Below are positions 24,046-32,310 of a DNA stretch of 51,936 nucleotides, piece by piece. The position numbers and the translations under genes are program-made. The stretch is from NCBI GenBank assembly GCA_030612765.1, contig JAUWNG010000009.1, positions 1 to 51,936 of the forward strand, written 5' to 3'. A model generated the notes under the pieces. That model was not told where the DNA came from and did not search any database. It was given only the letters and a program-made list of their open reading frames with translations. Positions within the stretch are counted from its first letter, which is position 1, and each line of letters starts with the position of its first letter. The DNA comes from Planctomycetota bacterium (lineage in GTDB: Bacteria; Planctomycetota; Planctomycetia; Pirellulales; Thermoguttaceae).

Positions 24046-24792
24046 TTATGCATCTACGATGCCGTGATTGTTGAGGTACGCCAACCCATTGTCGGTGAGC
24101 TGAATCCTGTTGCCGTTTATCTGGAGCAGCCCTTGGGCGAGGGCCACCCTGTAATACTTATCGAGAGTGAGTCGCCGCAGTTTCGTGTTTCTCACCAACT
24201 CGGAATAGATGAGATAATCGCGTCCTTGTCCATCGAAGCAGGCGGCGACCGTAGCCATAACTTCAAGAACTCCGTCGGAGGTTTTGTCCGGCCGTGCGTT
24301 TTCCAGTGGACGAGATGGATCGCTTCCGATTTCCGGTTTTTCGTGAAGAGGAGCATCCAGCAGCACCCGAAGTAACTCATCCAAAGCAAACTCGATTTCA
24401 TCATCGTCCGAAAAATCAATGTACAGTTTTGTTGTCAAAAAAGTTGGTGCCGCAGGATTTCCTTTCTCGCGGATGATTGGGATTATCTTGTTTCCGGAAA
24501 TCTTCGACAGGGAAGAAGATGTCATGATCATCTTCTCATAACCAACGCCGCCTTTGCCGGCATTCGCTTTTTCGACGTACCGTTGCGTGCAAACCATTAT
24601 CGCGAAGTCAGCAGAAACGAGGTTTTGCTCCATGAACTGTGGTAAGTCGTCCCCCGGCTTAAGATCCCATTGGTCTAACACGGCATCGACCCCGCGATTG
24701 CGCAAGGTAGTTGCAAAGTCGAGAACCCACGCTTTGTGAGCAGCGGAATCGTGCGAATACGAGATGAATACTAGTGGCGGAGAAACAGTCAT
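24046..24792 (-). CDS. SEFIR (TIR-like) domain protein with C-terminal winged-helix-like region
   Basis: A 248-residue protein. The N-terminal ~150 residues are a SEFIR domain: VFISYSHDS (8-16), HKAWVLDFATTLRNRGVDAVLDQWDLKPGDD (19-49), FMEQNLVSADFAIMVCTQRY, and GGVGYEKMIM. Bacterial SEFIR proteins are known single-gene phage-defence effectors that consume NAD, so this is a good abortive-infection candidate. The C-terminal ~80 residues (ACFDGQGRDYLIYSELVRNTKLRRLTLDKYYRVAL...NRIQLTDNGLAYLNN) look like a winged helix, perhaps the sensor. AAGGAA lies just before ATG 24792. The gene is AT-richer than its flanks and is bracketed by copies of one repeat, suggesting recent gain. Confidence 0.85.
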   Translation of the reverse strand: MTVSPPLVFISYSHDSAAHKAWVLDFATTLRNRGVDAVLDQWDLKPGDDLPQFMEQNLVSADFAIMVCTQRYVEKANAGKGGVGYEKMIMTSSSLSKISGNKIIPIIREKGNPAAPTFLTTKLYIDFSDDDEIEFALDELLRVLLDAPLHEKPEIGSDPSRPLENARPDKTSDGVLEVMATVAACFDGQGRDYLIYSELVRNTKLRRLTLDKYYRVALAQGLLQINGNRIQLTDNGLAYLNNHGIVDA

Positions 24793-24815
24793 TTCCTTAA
24801 GTGCATAACGGGCTG

Positions 24816-25046
24816 GGTGGCACTGTTAAAGGGTGTCACTGGCTTTGCCAGTGCTTGTGGAACTTGTCGGGCGACGACTCTTTCAGACAAACCGTGAATG
24901 ACCATCTCGTCGAAGCACTGCTGCCCTATCTTCCAATACACCATTTTCCCCACTTCTACCCCAAACACAATGGAACGTCAAGCAAGCCCCAAGCACTGGC
25001 AAAGCCAGTGGCACACAAAATCAGATTCTTTTGTCAGTGCCACCCG
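24816..25046. mobile_element. MITE-like element with terminal inverted repeats
   Basis: The outer ends are GGGTGGCACTG (24816) and CAGTGCCACCC (25045). Inner arms GTCACTGGCTTTGCCAGTGC (24835) and AGCACTGGCAAAGCCAGTGG (24991) form a second inverted repeat. The ~130-base centre has no gene. A second, truncated copy lies on the other side of the SEFIR gene. No transposase is present, so any movement would depend on an enzyme elsewhere. Confidence 0.65.
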
Positions 25047-25169
25047 CCCGTGATGGCAAATTCCATGAACTTCATTCCCTCACCTTACGGGTGAATTGTT
25101 GTTGCGCACCATCATCGACGAAATCCTCGTAAAAACAAGCTCATTTTGGCATTCATGCCAGAAACAAGT

Positions 25170-25493
25170 TCACGGAACCAGGTATTCCATAAGATAAATT
25201 AACTGATAAGTTGAATTGTCGATCTTTACCTCGACAAGAAAGGATGGTATTTCATCCATTCCACGACCTCGATACTCAAATAGGCTTACTTGTCCGACCT
25301 CATTCAGATTTTCAATCAACCTATCCAAACGAAGGTACTCGTTGCCAGAAATATACGAGACAATTAATTGCTCGGCGGTTATGCCTGCAACGGCCACTGT
25401 TTTTCTTTGGAAATCGAGTTTGCCACCAGTGTCTACCTGTGCCCTTTCGATGGCTTTGCGTAATGAGTTAAATACATCAGAAGTATCTGACAT
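25170..25493 (-). CDS. Hypothetical protein, 107 residues
   Basis: I do not recognise the family. The start at 25493 (MSDTSDVFNSLRKAIERAQ) is supported by AAGGAG seven bases upstream. A longer frame reads into a repeat and was rejected. The protein is soluble, with an N-terminal helix followed by alternating strands and no cysteine (KLDFQRKTVAVAGITAEQLIVSYISG, PSFLVEVKIDNSTYQLIYLM). It lies downstream of, and on the same strand as, the caspase-PDZ gene, 111 bases away with a family E repeat between, so the two may be co-transcribed. Base composition matches the accessory island. Confidence 0.7.
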   Translation of the reverse strand: MSDTSDVFNSLRKAIERAQVDTGGKLDFQRKTVAVAGITAEQLIVSYISGNEYLRLDRLIENLNEVGQVSLFEYRGRGMDEIPSFLVEVKIDNSTYQLIYLMEYLVP

Positions 25494-25518
25494 TGGTTTT
25501 CTCCTTTGAAGAACAGAG

Positions 25519-25579
25519 GGTAGCCCCACCAATTGATGAATCCGTTTTGGTGGGGCTCGCTGCGCTCGACCCACCTACT
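25519..25579. repeat. Palindromic repeat, family E
   Basis: GTAGCCCCACCAATTGATGA and GGTGGGGCTCGCTGCGCTCG, then ACCCACCT. It is related to the 81-base copy inside the GT2 gene and to 27238-27276. It is in the gap between the caspase-like gene and the 107-residue gene. Confidence 0.75.
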
Positions 25580-25604
25580 TCTACTTCTGTCCCCTTTAAT
25601 TCCA

Positions 25605-26663
25605 TCACCAGCGCAACGTGGCCTCGCCAAAATGGTTTGTGCCGCGCCGGCTATACTTGAATTTCATTATCCTCGAAGAACTCCTAACAAGGTCAAAGAA
25701 GGCAACGGCATCTTTCACCTCCTCACCATTGATCGACACGATGATGTCACCGTTACGCAGCTTCCCGCCTGCGGGACCATTTCGATCCACTCGCCTTACC
25801 TTGACTCCTGTTCTCGTAGAACTGTCGTCGCCAACAACCCCAAATCTTGATGTCGGATGTTCTATATTCTTCGGCAAAGACCAAGAAATAGTTTTCAGGC
25901 TCGTTTGCGTGTAGCCGGTTTCCGGTTCCTCGTACCTGCCATTGAACGCAAGCTGGAAACGTTTTCCAAGCCGTCGATCCATCATGCGGTCAATGCAACG
26001 CCAAGTTGGTCTGCCAGTGGGGCACAGTTTGCAATATGAGAAGAACTCCAGAAAGAGCCAATTGCCCAGTTTAGCATGCGTAAAACCGAACTGACCAGGC
26101 CAAGCTCCATTCATGTGCATAAGCCCACTGTGGTTGATAAATAACTCCTTCATCACCGGGGCCATGCCATCTCGCTGGACATTCCATTCTTCTGCGGCTT
26201 TTGGAGCAAACATTGGCCCCCGTACGGCGGGAACGTTGCAACTACCCGTAAGAATGACCCCAAGCCGACATGCCTTCCTCTTTACGGCTTTCTGCAAGTC
26301 TGCGCTCCATAGTTTTCCACCGTCCGGCATGTGGAGATAGTGATGCCCCCTGGCGCGGGCTCCGTGGCCATCGTAAAAGAACACGAAGGTATCATTTTGT
26401 GCAACTTGAACTCGTCTAATGTCCGCCAGTAATGAATCAGCATTATACTGATCGTTGTGGCTTACTCTGATCGTGAGGAAGTAGCGATTGTGCGGAATCA
26501 GATAGCTCAGTGAGCTTCGAATGTTCTGCACCGTAGCTTTGCATTCTTTTCCAATTTTTCGGTCTGCCGTGTCGGACACCAACAGAACATGAACCTGCTG
26601 TCCGCTGGCGACAGTGTTAGCCAGTACAACCAGAACGAAAGCGATGGCGAAGAGTCTTCTCAT
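25605..26663 (-). CDS. Secreted caspase-like (C14) protein with C-terminal PDZ domain
   Basis: A 352-residue exported protein. A Sec signal peptide (MRRLFAIAFVLVVLANTVASG) precedes a caspase-like fold at about 22-190. The likely dyad is His100 (FFYDGHGA) and Cys142 (LTGSCNVPA). A linker with YEEPETGYTQTS follows, then a PDZ domain (about 270-345, TGVKVRRVDRNGPAGGKLRNGDIIVSINGEEV). GGAGG eight bases before ATG 26663 fixes the start, against an earlier ATG at 26678. Caspase-PDZ fusions outside the cytoplasm are more likely envelope proteases or stress sensors than the intracellular death effectors of phage defence. The region is lower in GC than neighbouring core genes. Confidence 0.8.
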   Translation of the reverse strand: MRRLFAIAFVLVVLANTVASGQQVHVLLVSDTADRKIGKECKATVQNIRSSLSYLIPHNRYFLTIRVSHNDQYNADSLLADIRRVQVAQNDTFVFFYDGHGARARGHHYLHMPDGGKLWSADLQKAVKRKACRLGVILTGSCNVPAVRGPMFAPKAAEEWNVQRDGMAPVMKELFINHSGLMHMNGAWPGQFGFTHAKLGNWLFLEFFSYCKLCPTGRPTWRCIDRMMDRRLGKRFQLAFNGRYEEPETGYTQTSLKTISWSLPKNIEHPTSRFGVVGDDSSTRTGVKVRRVDRNGPAGGKLRNGDIIVSINGEEVKDAVAFFDLVRSSSRIMKFKYSRRGTNHFGEATLRW

Positions 26664-26821
26664 GACCTGTCCCTCCATATGAATGTTTTCAGCGGTCTAC
26701 AATCAAGAACTGCGATAGCCATGTCCCGTAAGCGGCTTGGTGATACACAATCACTGCCCATTTTGTCAGCGGCCCCGTTTGTGTTGCTTTCTTCTTTCTT
26801 CGGCCGCCGCACACTACAGCA

Positions 26822-27100
26822 CTACAGCACGGCCATGACGGTGTTGCTGGGTACGCCTTCGCCGGCTTTGTTGACGGCAACGATGCGATATTCCCACTCC
26901 GTGCCGCGAGTCTGGTCGGAGAGGGTGATTTCGTTTTCGATCGCCAACGTGGCGTCGGTCCACGGACCTTAGGGACGTGGGCGGCGCTGGATCTTGTAGG
27001 CCGCCACCTTGCCGCCGTCGACCGGCCCGGGCCACGCTTCGCCAGAATAGCACCAATCGCCACCGTTTGGCAAGCCACCGGTGGTAGATATTTTCAAAAA
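26822..27100 (-). pseudogene. Fibronectin type III domain fragment with in-frame stop
   Basis: The complement reads GGKVAAYKIQRRPRP, then TAA, then GPWTDATLAIENEITLSDQ and WEYRIVAVNKAGEGVPSNTV ending in TAG. This is a single Fn3 domain of a type common in planctomycete secreted proteins, broken by one stop codon. Nothing upstream supplies an exported N-terminus. It is probably the decayed 3' end of a larger surface-protein gene at the edge of the accessory island. Confidence 0.75.
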
Positions 27101-27164
27101 AAGTTGCCCGCTAAGTAGAGGGGGGCGGAGGAGTGAAGAGTGAAGGCGGAGAGCGGAGGGCGGA

Positions 27165-27276
27165 CTAATCACTACCCACTACCCACTACCCACTATCCAC
27201 TACCCACTGACCACTGACCACTTTTCACCCTACTTGAGCAATTTGGTGGGGCCGCGCTTCGCTTGACCCACCCTAC
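27165..27276. repeat. Short tandem repeats plus family E half copy
   Basis: About five copies of a CCACTACCCA-type unit (27170-27215) are followed by CCACTGACCA units, then GGTGGGGCCGCGCTTCGCTT (family E) ending at 27276, over the uvrA stop codon. A related AGTGGCCAGTGG stretch lies at about 30288-30320. Confidence 0.75.
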
Positions 27277-30209
27277 TTGAGCACCTTCGCCAGGAAGCCG
27301 GCGGTGACGGAGCCTTGGGTGCGGGCGACCATTTCGGGCGTTCCCTTGGCGACTACCCGGCCGCCTTCGTCGGCCGCGCCGGGACCGAGGTCGATGATGT
27401 AGTCGGCCGCCTTCATAATCTGTAGGTTGTGCTCGACGACCAGCAGTGAATGGCCCACGGCCAACAAGGCATCGAAACAATCCAGAAGTTGCACGACGTC
27501 GGAGAAGTGTAGCCCGGTGGTCGGTTCGTCGAGGATAAAGAGACATCGGCCGCGTTTCGCGCCGCTGGTGTAGGCGGCCAGTTTCAGCCGCTGGGCCTCG
27601 CCGCCCGAGAGCGTGTTGGCCGGCTGGCCGAGCCGCACGTAGTCCAGCCCTACGTCGATCAGCCGTTTCAGCCGGGTTTGGACCTTCGGCCGGCCACGGA
27701 AAAACGTGAACGCCTCGCGGACGGTCATCTCCAGCACGTCGGCGATGGACCGGCCGCGGTAGGTCACTTCCAGGATTTCGTCGCGGTATCGGGCACCGTT
27801 GCATTCGGAGCAGTGCATGTAGACGTCGGCCAGAAACTGCATGTCGATCCGAACGTATCCTTCGCCCTTGCAGGCGGTGCATCGCCCGCCGTCCACGTTG
27901 AAGCTGAAGTGTCCGGCGCCGAAGCCTCGCGTGCGGGCCTCGACCGTCTCGGCAAACACCGCCCGAATCTCGTCGCACGCCTTCAGGTACGTCACCGGAT
28001 TGGAACGCGGCGAGCGTCCGATCGGGCTTTGGTCGATCATTATCACGTCGTCCAACTGGCCGTCGCCGAAAACGTCGTCGAAGGGATACGGCTTCGGGGC
28101 GACCTTTCGCAGCCGGCGGCAAAGGGCCGGATAGAGCGTGTCCTGGACCAGCGTGCTCTTGCCCGAGCCGCTCACGCCGGTCACCAGACACAAGACCCCC
28201 AACGGGAACTCGACCATGACGTTGTCGAGGTTGTTGCCCCGTGCTCCGGCCAGCCGGACCCAACCGTGGTCGGGCGCGCGGCGTCGGCCGTTATCGCCGA
28301 ACCCGCGCCGGCCGGCCAGATAGTCGCCCGTGAGACTATCGAGCGATTGTTCCATTTCGAGGGGCGTACCCTGAAAGACGATCTTCCCGCCCCGTTGGCC
28401 CGCGCCGGGACCGATCTCGACGACCTGATCGGCGACCCGGATGATCGCCTCCTCGTGTTCGACCACCACGACGGTATTGCCCCGATCGCGGAGTTGCTTG
28501 ACGGCGTCGAGCAGTTGCTGGATGTCGCGGGGGTGTAGCCCGATCGACGGCTCGTCGAGCACGTAGAGCATGTTTACCAGGCTGGAGCCGAGCGCCGAGG
28601 TGAGCGCCACCCGTCGGGCCTCGCCTCCGCTGAGGGTCCGCAACGTGCGGTCGAGCGTCAGATATCCCAACCCCACGGACTCCAGATAGGCTAGTCTTGC
28701 CCGCACCTGATCGAGCATCATCCGGCCGACCTGCCGCTGGTAGTCGGGCAGATCGAGGTCGCGGAACAGGGCGATGGCATCGCGGACCTTCATCGCGCAT
28801 ATCTCGCCGAGGTTTTTCCCTCCGATCCGCGCGGCCAGCGCCTCGGGACGCAGTCGGGCGCCGCCGCAAGCCGGACAAGGCCGATAACTCCGCCACCGGC
28901 TGAGAAACACGCGGACGTGCATCTTGTACTTCCGCCGCTCCAGCCAGGCGAAAAACCCTTCCAGGCCGCCGAACTTACGCTCCGGTACACCACGAACAAT
29001 CACCTCCCGCTGCGCCGCGGTCAGTTCACGAAACGGCACGTCAACGGGCAGATCGTAGTCGCGGGCAAGCGCAAGCAGCTCCTTCAACTCGTGGACGTAT
29101 GCCGGCGTGGTCCACGGAGCGATCGCCCCATCGCGGAGCGATTTGCTCGGGTCGGGAACAATCAGGTCCATGTCGACGTCGATGACGTTGCCGAATCCCT
29201 CGCACGTCGGGCAAGCGCCCAGCGGACTGTTGAAACTGTACAGCCGCGGCTCGGGCGTCGGGTATTCGATCCCGCAATCCTCGCACGCCAGTTGCGTACT
29301 GAACGCCATTCGCCGCCACGGCCGGCCGTCGATGATTATGAGGGGCGAGGGGCGAGGGACGAGGGGCGAGGGGCGAGGGCTGGGCACTTCAGTGCCCAGT
29401 GGTGTAGCGGGCGGGCTTGCCCGCCGTGTCTCATCCACGGCGAGTGCCGATGTCTCCTCGACAAACACACAGCACCGACCATGCCCCTTGCTGAACGCCG
29501 TTTCCAACGAATCGCGTAGCCGGCTCTCGCCGATGCGGCCGGCCACGAGCCGATCGACCACCGCGTAGATGAGGGGCGGGGGACGGGGGACGGGGGACGA
29601 GGGACGAGGGCTGGGCGCTTCAGTGCCCAGTAAAGTGGAGTCCAAATCAACCATCCGCCCACCAATAATCGCGCGGACAAACCCGTCCTCGCGCAATCCG
29701 GCAACCAACTGCTCCAACGTCTCTCCGTCGTCAAGCTTGCAGGGGAAGGTGATTAGGCATCGCGAGCCAGACGGCAGATCGGCCAGGGTCTCCGCCGCGC
29801 TCTGCGGATTGTCGCGCCGCACCTCTCGGCCGCACCCGAGACAGAGCACCCGGCCGATCTTGGCCATTAACAGCCGCAAGTAATCGTTGGTCTCCGTGGC
29901 CGTGCCGACGGTCGAACGGCTTGACCGGCTGGTGTTCGCGCCGCTGACGGCAATCGCCGGCGGAATGCCGTCGATCCGATCGGTCTCGGGCTTCTCCAGC
30001 CGCTGGAGAAATTGCCGCGTGTAGGCCGAAAAACTCTCGATATATCGGCGTTGCCCTTCGGCGTAGAGCGTATCCAGCGCCAGGCTGCTTTTGCCGCTGC
30101 CGCTCAGCCCACAGAACACGATCAGCTTCTGTCGCGGGATGTCCAGATCGATGGATTTCAGGTTGTGGACCCGAACTCCCCTCAGCGCGATATGGCCCGC
30201 GTTGCTCAT
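27273..30209 (-). CDS. uvrA: Excinuclease ABC subunit A (UvrA)
   Basis: DNA-damage recognition ATPase of nucleotide excision repair, 978 residues against about 940 usual. It has Walker A GLSGSGKSS (34-42), a Cys-rich CEDCGIEY...GACPTCEGFG zinc site, first signature LSGGEARRVAL with Walker B YVLDEPSIGLH, second Walker A GVSGSGKST, C-terminal zinc module CTACKGEGY...CSECNGARY and second signature LSGGEAQRLKL. The opening YIESFSAYTRQFLQRLEKPE and GANTSRSSRSTVGT differ from classical UvrA and mark a subfamily. Two extra segments, about residues 190-213 and 260-290, are translated repeats (PSPRPS-rich). The start at 30209 is the first ATG before the conserved N-terminus; upstream is repeat. Confidence 0.92.
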   Translation of the reverse strand: MSNAGHIALRGVRVHNLKSIDLDIPRQKLIVFCGLSGSGKSSLALDTLYAEGQRRYIESFSAYTRQFLQRLEKPETDRIDGIPPAIAVSGANTSRSSRSTVGTATETNDYLRLLMAKIGRVLCLGCGREVRRDNPQSAAETLADLPSGSRCLITFPCKLDDGETLEQLVAGLREDGFVRAIIGGRMVDLDSTLLGTEAPSPRPSSPVPRPPPLIYAVVDRLVAGRIGESRLRDSLETAFSKGHGRCCVFVEETSALAVDETRRASPPATPLGTEVPSPRPSPLVPRPSPLIIIDGRPWRRMAFSTQLACEDCGIEYPTPEPRLYSFNSPLGACPTCEGFGNVIDVDMDLIVPDPSKSLRDGAIAPWTTPAYVHELKELLALARDYDLPVDVPFRELTAAQREVIVRGVPERKFGGLEGFFAWLERRKYKMHVRVFLSRWRSYRPCPACGGARLRPEALAARIGGKNLGEICAMKVRDAIALFRDLDLPDYQRQVGRMMLDQVRARLAYLESVGLGYLTLDRTLRTLSGGEARRVALTSALGSSLVNMLYVLDEPSIGLHPRDIQQLLDAVKQLRDRGNTVVVVEHEEAIIRVADQVVEIGPGAGQRGGKIVFQGTPLEMEQSLDSLTGDYLAGRRGFGDNGRRRAPDHGWVRLAGARGNNLDNVMVEFPLGVLCLVTGVSGSGKSTLVQDTLYPALCRRLRKVAPKPYPFDDVFGDGQLDDVIMIDQSPIGRSPRSNPVTYLKACDEIRAVFAETVEARTRGFGAGHFSFNVDGGRCTACKGEGYVRIDMQFLADVYMHCSECNGARYRDEILEVTYRGRSIADVLEMTVREAFTFFRGRPKVQTRLKRLIDVGLDYVRLGQPANTLSGGEAQRLKLAAYTSGAKRGRCLFILDEPTTGLHFSDVVQLLDCFDALLAVGHSLLVVEHNLQIMKAADYIIDLGPGAADEGGRVVAKGTPEMVARTQGSVTAGFLAKVLK
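29338..29441. repeat. G-rich repeat in frame inside uvrA, copy 1
   Basis: Tandem GAGGGGCGAGGG units are followed by the palindrome CTGGGCACTTCAGTGCCCAG and a GCGGGCGGGCTTGCCCGCC hairpin. All are read without a stop in the uvrA frame as a Pro/Ser/Arg-rich loop. Confidence 0.9.
29566..29640. repeat. G-rich repeat in frame inside uvrA, copy 2
   Basis: ATGAGGGGCGGGGGACGGGG and following GGGACGAGGG units end in CTGGGCGCTTCAGTGCCCAG, the same palindrome as copy 1 with one change. It is translated as a PSPRPSSPVPRPPP segment. A third, intergenic copy of the G-rich unit is at 30942-31016. Confidence 0.9.
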
Positions 30210-30466
30210 AGTGTCGCCCGGCAGACTATTTCGACAACAACGCAAACTGGCATTATACCACCCGGTAGGCCCCCGTCCACAAAGCATTAGTGGCCAGTGG
30301 CCGGTGGTTAGTGGTGATTGGGCCGGGGTAAACTCTGTATTTATCACCCCAACCTCCCATCTTCACGCGATACTTCAGCAAAGAGCCTTGCCGCGCACCG
30401 GCCTTTTGGATACCCTTCGACACTCCACGATCTGTTCCGATTTGTCACATTATGTTATTGGACCGG

Positions 30467-30940
30467 ATGGAATACGAGGTTCAACACTGCGCTCGACGTT
30501 GCTCGAAGTCCGGCCGCGAGTTCGCGCCGGGCGAGGTGTATTACTCCGCGCTGGTTGTCGAGGGCGACGAGTTGAAACGGTACGACTATGCGGCCGATGC
30601 GTGGCCGGGGCCGCCGGAGAAGACCGTCGGCTGGTGGAAATCGCGCCTGCCGCAACGCAACGCCAATAAAAAACATTGGGCCCCGAACGACGTAATGCTC
30701 GACTTCTGGGACCGGCTGGTCGACCAATCCGACAAGCAAGACATGCGCTACGTGCTGACGCTGCTGTTGATCCGCCGCAGGGTTTTTCGGGTGGAGGAGG
30801 AGAAACTCGATCCGAACGGCTTGGAAGTGCTGGTAGTGCATTGCCCACGCCGCGATGCGATGTACGAAGTTCCGACGGTCGAGCCGTCGCCGCCGCGAAT
30901 CGATCGGATTCAGGAGGAGCTTGCCGCGCTGCTGCGGTAG
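30467..30940 (+). CDS. Conserved hypothetical protein
   Basis: A ~157-residue soluble protein, family not named. It starts with YEVQHCARRCSKSGREFAPGEVYYSAL, in which Cys-x3-Cys followed by a treble-clef-like turn may bind zinc. A WWKSRLP stretch, a DxW-x-RL helix and LLLIRRRVFRV follow. The start could also be 15 bases earlier (ATG 30452). It is divergent from uvrA across a 256-base gap of short tandem repeats and is followed by a G-rich repeat and two lipoprotein genes on the same strand. Similar proteins next to lipoprotein genes are, as far as I recall, widespread in planctomycetes. Confidence 0.7.
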   Translation: MEYEVQHCARRCSKSGREFAPGEVYYSALVVEGDELKRYDYAADAWPGPPEKTVGWWKSRLPQRNANKKHWAPNDVMLDFWDRLVDQSDKQDMRYVLTLLLIRRRVFRVEEEKLDPNGLEVLVVHCPRRDAMYEVPTVEPSPPRIDRIQEELAALLR

Positions 30941-30941
30941 C

Positions 30942-31016
30942 TGAGGGGCGAGGGGAGAGGGGCGAGGGGAGAGGGAAGAGGGGAGAGGGGAGAGGGAAGA
31001 GGGGAGAGGGAAGAGG
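30942..31016. repeat. G-rich tandem repeat (GAGGGGAGAGG units)
   Basis: Purine-only tandem units on the plus strand directly after a stop codon and directly before the next ATG. They are the same kind of sequence as that inserted twice in uvrA, and could form a G-quadruplex or triplex. Confidence 0.85.
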
Positions 31017-31220
31017 ATGAAAGCGAAACCGCAAACGGCTAGAGTCGGTCTTTTTTGCACAATGGCCATGATAGCGGCAATCGGATTGGGTTGTAGTTGT
31101 TTCCAGGGGCCGAGATATCCGCCGCCATTGCCGCCGTTGGTCGACGAACCGGCCAAAACCATCAACATCGGATGCAGCACCAAAGAGGCCGGCCCTCGCC
31201 TCGTTGAGGACCGCCGGTAA
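31017..31220 (+). CDS. Small predicted lipoprotein
   Basis: 67 residues. Basic N-terminus, hydrophobic stretch VGLFCTMAMIAAIGLG and a lipobox-like GLGC at about 24-27 suggest processing by signal peptidase II. A proline-rich PRYPPPLPPLVDEP follows, resembling the KYPPPMPQPRLLPP start of the next lipoprotein, so the two may be paralogous fragments. No function is assignable. The purine-rich repeat abutting the start may itself serve as a ribosome binding site (AAGAGG). Confidence 0.55.
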   Translation: MKAKPQTARVGLFCTMAMIAAIGLGCSCFQGPRYPPPLPPLVDEPAKTINIGCSTKEAGPRLVEDRR

Positions 31221-31251
31221 TCCATCGACAAATCCCACGGCACGATACACC

Positions 31252-32208
31252 ATGAATCACTATGGATGGACGATACGCCGGAACATGAACCACGCGGTTG
31301 CGATTCTGACGCTGGCATTGTTGGCGGCGACCGGCGTGGGCTGCAAAACATTTCCGTGGTCGAAATATCCGCCGCCCATGCCGCAGCCGCGGCTGCTGCC
31401 CCCTTCGCCGACGTTGGAGCAAGTCATCGAGGTGGTAAACCGGAACAACTCGCGGATACAGTCGTTTTCGAGTACCCGGGCTTCGATCGACGGGCCGGGC
31501 TTCCCATCGCTGAGGGCCAGCGTGGCCTTCGAGCGGCCGCGACGGTTGCGATTGCGGGCCGAGACCGGGCTGACCGGGGCGGAGTTCGACCTCGGCAGCA
31601 ACGATGAGTTGTTCTGGTTCTGGGTGCGGCGGAATCAGCCGCCGGCGGTCTACTACTGCCGCCACGACCAGATTGCCTCCAGCGAGGCGCTGCGGGCAAT
31701 GCCCATCGATCCGGAGTGGCTGATCGAAGCGTTGGGCGTGGCGGAGTTTGACCCGGCCTTGCCGCACCAGGGACCGACTCCCTTGCCCAACGACCGGCTG
31801 CGGATCGACACCATCCGCAACACGCCCGAGGGACCGACGACAAAGATCACGATCATCGACGGTTCGCAAGGTTGGATTCTCGAACAGCACCTGTTTGACG
31901 CCCAACGCCGGCTGCTTGCCAGTTCGGTCGCCGGCGGACATCGCCGCGATCCGCTCAGCGGCCTGGTAATGCCCACGGTCGTGCGGATCAACTGCCCCCC
32001 GGCTCAATTGTCGATGCGGATCAATTTGGGCAATGTGGAGATCAACCGGCTGTCTGGCAACACTGCGGCGTTGTGGACGATGCCGGAGTACCCCGGTGCT
32101 CCGCTGGTGGACCTTGCCGATCCGAACTTCCGGCTGCCGTCGTCCCAGGCAGCCGCGACCTCGCGCCGCCCGATGCCGCGGTCCAATTGGCGGCGTCCCA
32201 CGCGATAG
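31252..32208 (+). CDS. Predicted outer-membrane or periplasmic lipoprotein, LolA/DUF4292-like
   Basis: 318 residues (or 307 from ATG 31285). Signal peptide with lipobox AATGVGC (mature Cys about 31), Pro-rich linker, then a single beta-rich domain. The pattern TLEQVIEVVNRNNSRIQSFSS...LRASVAFERPRRLRLRAET...EFDLGSNDELFWFWVRR resembles the lipid-binding LolA/LolB-type fold of DUF4292 proteins, where strands carry an opening N-x-R-I-x-S. It would sit on a membrane facing the periplasm and could take part in lipoprotein or lipid traffic. This is inferred from fold pattern only. It follows the small lipoprotein by 31 bases. Confidence 0.7.
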   Translation: MNHYGWTIRRNMNHAVAILTLALLAATGVGCKTFPWSKYPPPMPQPRLLPPSPTLEQVIEVVNRNNSRIQSFSSTRASIDGPGFPSLRASVAFERPRRLRLRAETGLTGAEFDLGSNDELFWFWVRRNQPPAVYYCRHDQIASSEALRAMPIDPEWLIEALGVAEFDPALPHQGPTPLPNDRLRIDTIRNTPEGPTTKITIIDGSQGWILEQHLFDAQRRLLASSVAGGHRRDPLSGLVMPTVVRINCPPAQLSMRINLGNVEINRLSGNTAALWTMPEYPGAPLVDLADPNFRLPSSQAAATSRRPMPRSNWRRPTR

Positions 32209-32252
32209 TCGGCCGCAAGCCCCGTACCTTCGTTCCCACGCGGAGAGGTTTT

Positions 32253-32310
32253 GTAGGGTGCGTGAAACGCACCACAACCGGTAACACATGGTGCGTTTCA
32301 CGCACCCTAC
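32253..32310. repeat. Palindromic repeat, family F
   Basis: GTAGGGTGCGTGAAACGCAC and GTGCGTTTCACGCACCCTAC surround ACAACCGGTAACACAT. It abuts the end of the transposase fragment. Its GTAGGGTG ends match those of families E and G. Confidence 0.9.

Noticed and set aside
26822-27100. Programmed readthrough in the Fn3 gene
   Set aside because: The TAA is followed by normal coding for only 48 residues and nothing upstream gives a start or signal peptide, so decay is simpler.
27165-27225. Possible CRISPR-like array
   Set aside because: The units (CCACTACCCA) are tandem, without spacers and far too short; simple sequence repeat.
27193-28263. Long Arg/Gly-rich frame on the minus strand
   Set aside because: Shadow of uvrA in another frame; no conserved motif except those of the uvrA frame.
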